Source: Patiria pectinifera (lineage: Eukaryota; Echinodermata; Asteroidea; Valvatida; Asterinidae). From it: a stretch of 64,000 nucleotides of DNA. Below, piece by piece: positions 59,314-64,000 of the stretch. Position 1 is the stretch's first letter. Each line of letters begins with the position of its first letter. The stretch spans positions 13,774,465-13,838,464 of the forward strand of contig CM057149.1 in NCBI GenBank assembly GCA_029964075.1. Reading direction: 5' to 3'. The notes under the pieces were generated by a model, which was given only the letters and a program-made list of their open reading frames with translations, made no database searches and had not been told where the DNA came from. The translations under genes were made by a program, and so were the position numbers.

Positions 59314-60756
59314 CTGTCCAAAACAAAACAACAAATAAATGTATTCATAAATTATTTTTGAAAGCAACAAGGTAACAATTAGTAAGAGTAATTATGTCTT
59401 GGATTGACTTTCTGGAGAAATCCCACTCAATCTATGACAACAATTGACGACGTCACACATAGGCCTACGAACAAATTGTCAACGCCATCCAAAAAACGAG
59501 AAAAAAGTATAGACCTATAGAAAGGCACTAATCTCTTAAAGTGGTCATATCGGGCCGCTTGTCTTACAATAAAAGCAGCACTGTTCCTACCAGGGCAGGG
59601 GCGGAAACGGGGAATGATTTAAAGAGAGGGGAGGGGGTTGCAGAAGCGTATCCAGCTTTTGATGTTGGTGGGGCGGGGGGGGGGGGCAACCGCACATCCG
59701 CGCCCAAATGTAGACATTATTTTTTTTCTCCGTACACTTGGACTCCGTTAAATCAAAGGGGGGGGGGCTGGTTCCAATGTTCAAATCGGGTGGTCTTCAA
59801 AATTTGCCATTATTATGCATACTGGGGAATAAATGCCGATTTTCACGGCGCATTGTTTTTGAGCTGGTTTTATTTTTTGGGGTTGATGTCAGAACTCTCT
59901 AACTATTTAAGTAAACACTTAGAGCCAAAACAATTTTTCAAAACATCCACCGAGGGGGTGGGGTGGGGGGGGGATTAGGCGCCCCTCCCCCCTCTGGATA
60001 CGCCAATGGGGGGGGGGGGTCATTCTAAGGCGTGCCCACGCCAACGCCCTGCTCCCCCCCCTCGACCCCCTTGGAAATTGAGAAGTCCAGGATGATTTTT
60101 CCTGAATGCTCAGGCAATGCAGGTGCAGAAATAGGCCCACATTCAGAAGATTAAGCTAGCATTACATTGTTTTTTTGTCGCCCCATCTTACTAGTTTTTA
60201 CCCAACTCACCCAATGTCAAGAATACAAACAAGATTGTATTCGAAGCCATGTTGAGGACTGTCTGGTTGCAACAGCACGACGACACAAAAGGTATTGTCA
60301 GTGTTATGGAATGCAACTGAATTTCCAGCCAGTTTTAATGCATACTATTACTGCACAAAAGACACTGACACATAGCCTCACCACTTTTTAATGTAGGCCT
60401 CTCTGTTTCGATAACACAATTTGTTGATATCAACCACATTGAACGTGGTTGATGTTAGAGATTTCACTTTCAGAAGTTAAAAGGAAACGCATTCACCCCG
60501 TTAGGAACAAGGCCAGATTTATTGGTAGCAAAAGTCAACGGTTTGTGATCAAGTGAGTCACAAAGCTCCGATATATTCCAGAAAATAAACAACCATCCTC
60601 GTGATGATAAATTATCATCCCGAGGATGATTAAAACATTTAGGTAATAACGAATTACATATAGGTAGTGGCAAACAAAATAATGACCAGTGACGGTGGTA
60701 CTAGACCGCCAAAACTCCATTTCTATGCACTGGAAGTCCATTTATGCATCTGGTTT

Positions 60757-63700
60757 AAAGGCAAGATACAACATTTGCAAACATCTATAAAAAAACAACA
60801 ACAACAAAAACACAAGTTTCAACTATTTTCTGACAAAGAAAATAACCAAAAAACGGCTTTTAAAACTAAAAACAGACACACTACTGGCCAAAAATTCCAC
60901 TACGAATCCAAAACCCTCGCAAGGTTTTCCGCGCCACAGCACCCACACGCCCATTGGACAATACAGTGACCAATCACAACACACATACGGTACCATCAAC
61001 AACCACGGCTCAATGCACGCTGTCCTACGACCACAAATTCGCTGCCTTGTGGAGACTCACACACAATAGTGAACAAAACATTGTAAAGGTCTCCACAGGG
61101 CAATTTCTATAGATGAATAGGTCTCCACAAGGTTTTCACGAAATAGATATATGGGTTTTACTCAAAAACTAGGAATTTCCAAGGTGTGTTTATTCGTCGC
61201 AGATGGAAGAGTTTTAGAAAAGGGATATTAATTCCAAATTTCAGCCCAGGAAACTTATTCTGGTTAAAATAAGAGCATTTTGAAAATTCACTTTCAAAAT
61301 TGAACACTTTACTACACGGGAACAAAGAAATGTCTCCACAAGGATACAAATTTTGGAGTGGGTGCACGCAAACAGTGCATATACACCCCCAGAGCAAGCC
61401 AACAAGCCAAGCTACAGCATCTTCATTGATCTTCAAACCCAACGGTCTTTCTCAAGACCACCCCATCTTCTCAAAAGAGATATCCTGCCATCCACCATCC
61501 ATAATAACATCGTTATAATATCTGGAATATAACTCCATGTATACCTTATCCGTTATATTCAAACCAAAACTTCCACAGGAAATCATGGCAAGATGAAACA
61601 TTCAACAAAGAAACTAAGAGATCACGAAACAACCAAAACCAAACCGCTTATCTGGTAAATGAAAATCTTAAACCAACCGAGCCAAATCCAATCATTTGCG
61701 CTCATGAGCACTGAGAACATTATGAAGCCTTCATAACATATCTATCCAAAGCAAAACTATCGCAAACCGAAATAATTGCTTTTTGGACAAGGTCTAAATG
61801 ACATACATGTACCTGCTTCTGCTAAACCAAGCCGCAAATCACTCGTAAGCAGCATCAATAATGTATCTTCAGCCGAAGACTAAAATGTACATCACTACAA
61901 ACGCTCTAAAAACCATCCTTTCAAACCACCCACCAATTGGCATCCGAAATCAACCTCTACTGAAAGGCTAGAAAAATACCCGGAAACCACTAAAATTAAA
62001 CTTGCACACAAGTTTAATACATTAAGTTCTAGGATGAAGAAAATCAAAACAAACTCCACCTGTCTTCACCACAACATACAACCCTGCCATATTACACCTT
62101 GACATAAATTGAGCAATAAACAAGCACTGGAACATATTCCAAGGCAATAAACTACTTTGCGGAAACATTTCCGAAATTCCAATTCATTGCCTTCAGAAAA
62201 GCCGCCAAAACATCCGGGAGAAACTACCACAGCAAAATCAAGAACATAACCCACTCCCAACAAACTCCGGCTTTTTCGAAGAACCAACCGAACCTAACAA
62301 AACCCGCAACATATTGCTGTCCTGATTAGAGGAACAAACCGGTACCAACTGAAATCATATGGTTGTACTCGAAACACTCGACTGCTACGAAATCTGATTG
62401 GAACATATACCCAACCCCAACCACAACTTTTCCGCGAGTCAGCTTCGATTCTTTTTTGAATCACCAATCTGCAACTGAAGAGTGCCCAAACAGCAAGGCA
62501 CGAAAGCATGCTATTGCTAACAAGAGGATTTGCGAACATAATCCTCTGCTCGCACCTTTAATCACATTTGATAGTCACTTAATCTCTTATGTCCGCCCAC
62601 TCTACATTTGTATCGGACATAACCGGCAAAGACTCATCATGCTTAAAATCCATACTAAGCCATACAAGTCACCAGAGAAGAAGTGTCACTGAATGGGATA
62701 GTGCCATCCTTTTTCCCAACCAAAATCAAGAGCTAAACCCATGCACTCCCAACAAACTCCGGCTTTTTTGAAGAACCAACCGAACCTAACAAAACCCGCA
62801 ACATATTGCTCTCCTGATTAGAGGAACAAACCGGTACCAACTGAAATCATATGGTTGTACTCGAAACACTCGAACGCTACGAAATCTGATTGGAACATAT
62901 ACCCAATCCCAACCACAACTTTTCCGCGAGTCAGCTTCGATTCTTGTTTGAATCATCAATCTGCAACTGAAGAGCGCCCAAACAGCAAGGCACGAAAGCA
63001 TGCTATTGCTAACAAGAGAATTTGCGAACATAATCCTCTGCTCGCACCTTTGATCACATTTGATTACCCAACCTATCGTAGTCACTCAATCTCTTATGTC
63101 CGCCCACTCTATATTTCAATCGGACATAATCGGCAAAGACTAAGTCATCCTTAAAATCCATACTAAGCCATACAAGTCACCAGAGAAGAAGTGTCACTGA
63201 ATGGGATAGTGCCATTCCTTTTCCAAACTTCTACGTAATACTCCTTGCCCCACCCCGGGGTATTGTGGGTCGATGGCCATCAAAAACTGCCCGAGAATAC
63301 CGTCTTGATTAACAAGCATGGTATCTTCAGGTTGCTTTCATCTCTGTTTCTCAGTACTTTAAGTACATCCACACACTTGTAACAATCAGTCTGCGACACA
63401 CGAGACACAATATCTCACCGTTACACCACATGTACACCCCAATTCGGAAAACCAACAACCATATTTCCGCATACGGAAAACATCATCTTTATTTGTTATA
63501 ACAACCAAACGTTATGCTAACAGAAGCATAACACAGTGGACATACAAATTATCCGCAGACCGATAAACTATACCCATTTTACAACAAACAAAACAAAACA
63601 AAACAAAAACCCACAAACCTAACCCCAAAACAAAGGGTTCAAAAATAATTTGGCCTCCCCCAAAATCATAAATCATCGAATGGTACAAAAAAAATAAGCA

Positions 63701-64000
63701 ACCCACATTTGGGAAAGAAAAAGTATCAATCTCCACATAAATATGCATTCGTGTTAACAAAATAAGGAAACAAAACAACGAAACACAACGTGTTTTTCCA
63801 ATACCGCACACGGTAGGGAGATAGTTTCTTACTCAAACAACTACCAAATGAAAAAGAATAACAATATCTAAAAGCCTACACCAGTTTCAACTATTTTCTG
63901 ACAAAGAAAATAGCCCCAAAACGGCTTTTAAAACTCAAAACAAACACACTACTGGCCAAAAATTCCACCACGAATCCAAAAACCTCGCACGGTTTTCGGC
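60757..64000. repeat. G-poor block with direct and tandem duplications
   Basis: 60814-60940 recurs at 63880-64000 (direct, about 3.07 kb apart). 62233-62720 is tandemly duplicated at 62722-63222, with a 16-base indel. 61033-61342 has GTGGAGAC and GTCTCCAC words in inverted order. The plus strand is poor in G throughout. No LTR ends, integrase or reverse transcriptase were seen. Confidence 0.55.

Noticed and set aside
59170-59370. Signal peptide in front of VCSCPSV
   Set aside because: The hydrophobic N-terminal stretch begins at TTG, has no ATG and overlaps the pyrimidine tract of a splice acceptor.
60160-60391. Cys-containing ORF at 60.2 kb as an exon (CQEYKQDCIRSHVEDC)
   Set aside because: The cysteine spacing is suggestive, but the acceptor and donor are weak and no partner exon was found.
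62363-63154. Pair of similar plus-strand ORFs
   Set aside because: They are similar only because the underlying DNA is tandemly duplicated. The G-poor composition gives few stops and there is no recognisable protein.

Overview
The window is eukaryotic nuclear DNA from an invertebrate animal. Genes are cut into short exons by GT-AG introns, and there are intronless class A GPCRs, an Ig-type receptor tyrosine kinase, a MuvB/DREAM subunit, tRNA-derived SINEs and a very dense load of short inverted-repeat DNA transposons. The mix, with many copies of the word acatgtacatgta, fits an invertebrate deuterostome (echinoderm most likely; hemichordate or amphioxus possible). The species cannot be fixed from the sequence. 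All exon models below were built by hand from splice signals, reading-phase continuity and family motifs.

Layout. 0.7-5.2 kb: minus-strand exons of a SWIM/MULE-transposase-like protein whose 3' part lies off the left edge. 5.9-7.0 kb: the last two exons of an unrecognised plus-strand gene. 7-12.7 kb: no gene, only decayed repeats. 12.8-21.6 kb: a complete seven-exon LIN37 gene on the minus strand (254 codons), whose introns hold several foldback elements and a broken duplicate of exon 5. 21.7-32.8 kb: a repeat-only region with a 462-bp tandem array, two oppositely oriented MITEs with perfect 9-bp target duplications, and palindromic arrays of short words. 32.9-41.8 kb: two intact 336-residue GPCR genes on the minus strand, with a dead third copy between them split by a TTAA-flanked MITE. 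37-40.6 kb: a G-poor block that may be a long 3' untranslated region. 44.7-57.2 kb: ten minus-strand exons of a receptor tyrosine kinase (two Ig-like domains, one transmembrane segment, complete kinase domain); its signal-peptide exon was not found. 57.5-64 kb: SINE, MITEs, a candidate 69-bp exon and a G-poor tandemly repeated block.

The genes do not form an obvious pathway: one is a nuclear cell-cycle repressor subunit, two (plus a relic) are surface GPCRs and one is a surface kinase. The most unusual content is non-genic. Several unrelated-looking elements share one design: inverted arrays of a near-identical short word of about 16-22 bp. Many elements can be dated against each other by nesting and target-site duplications.
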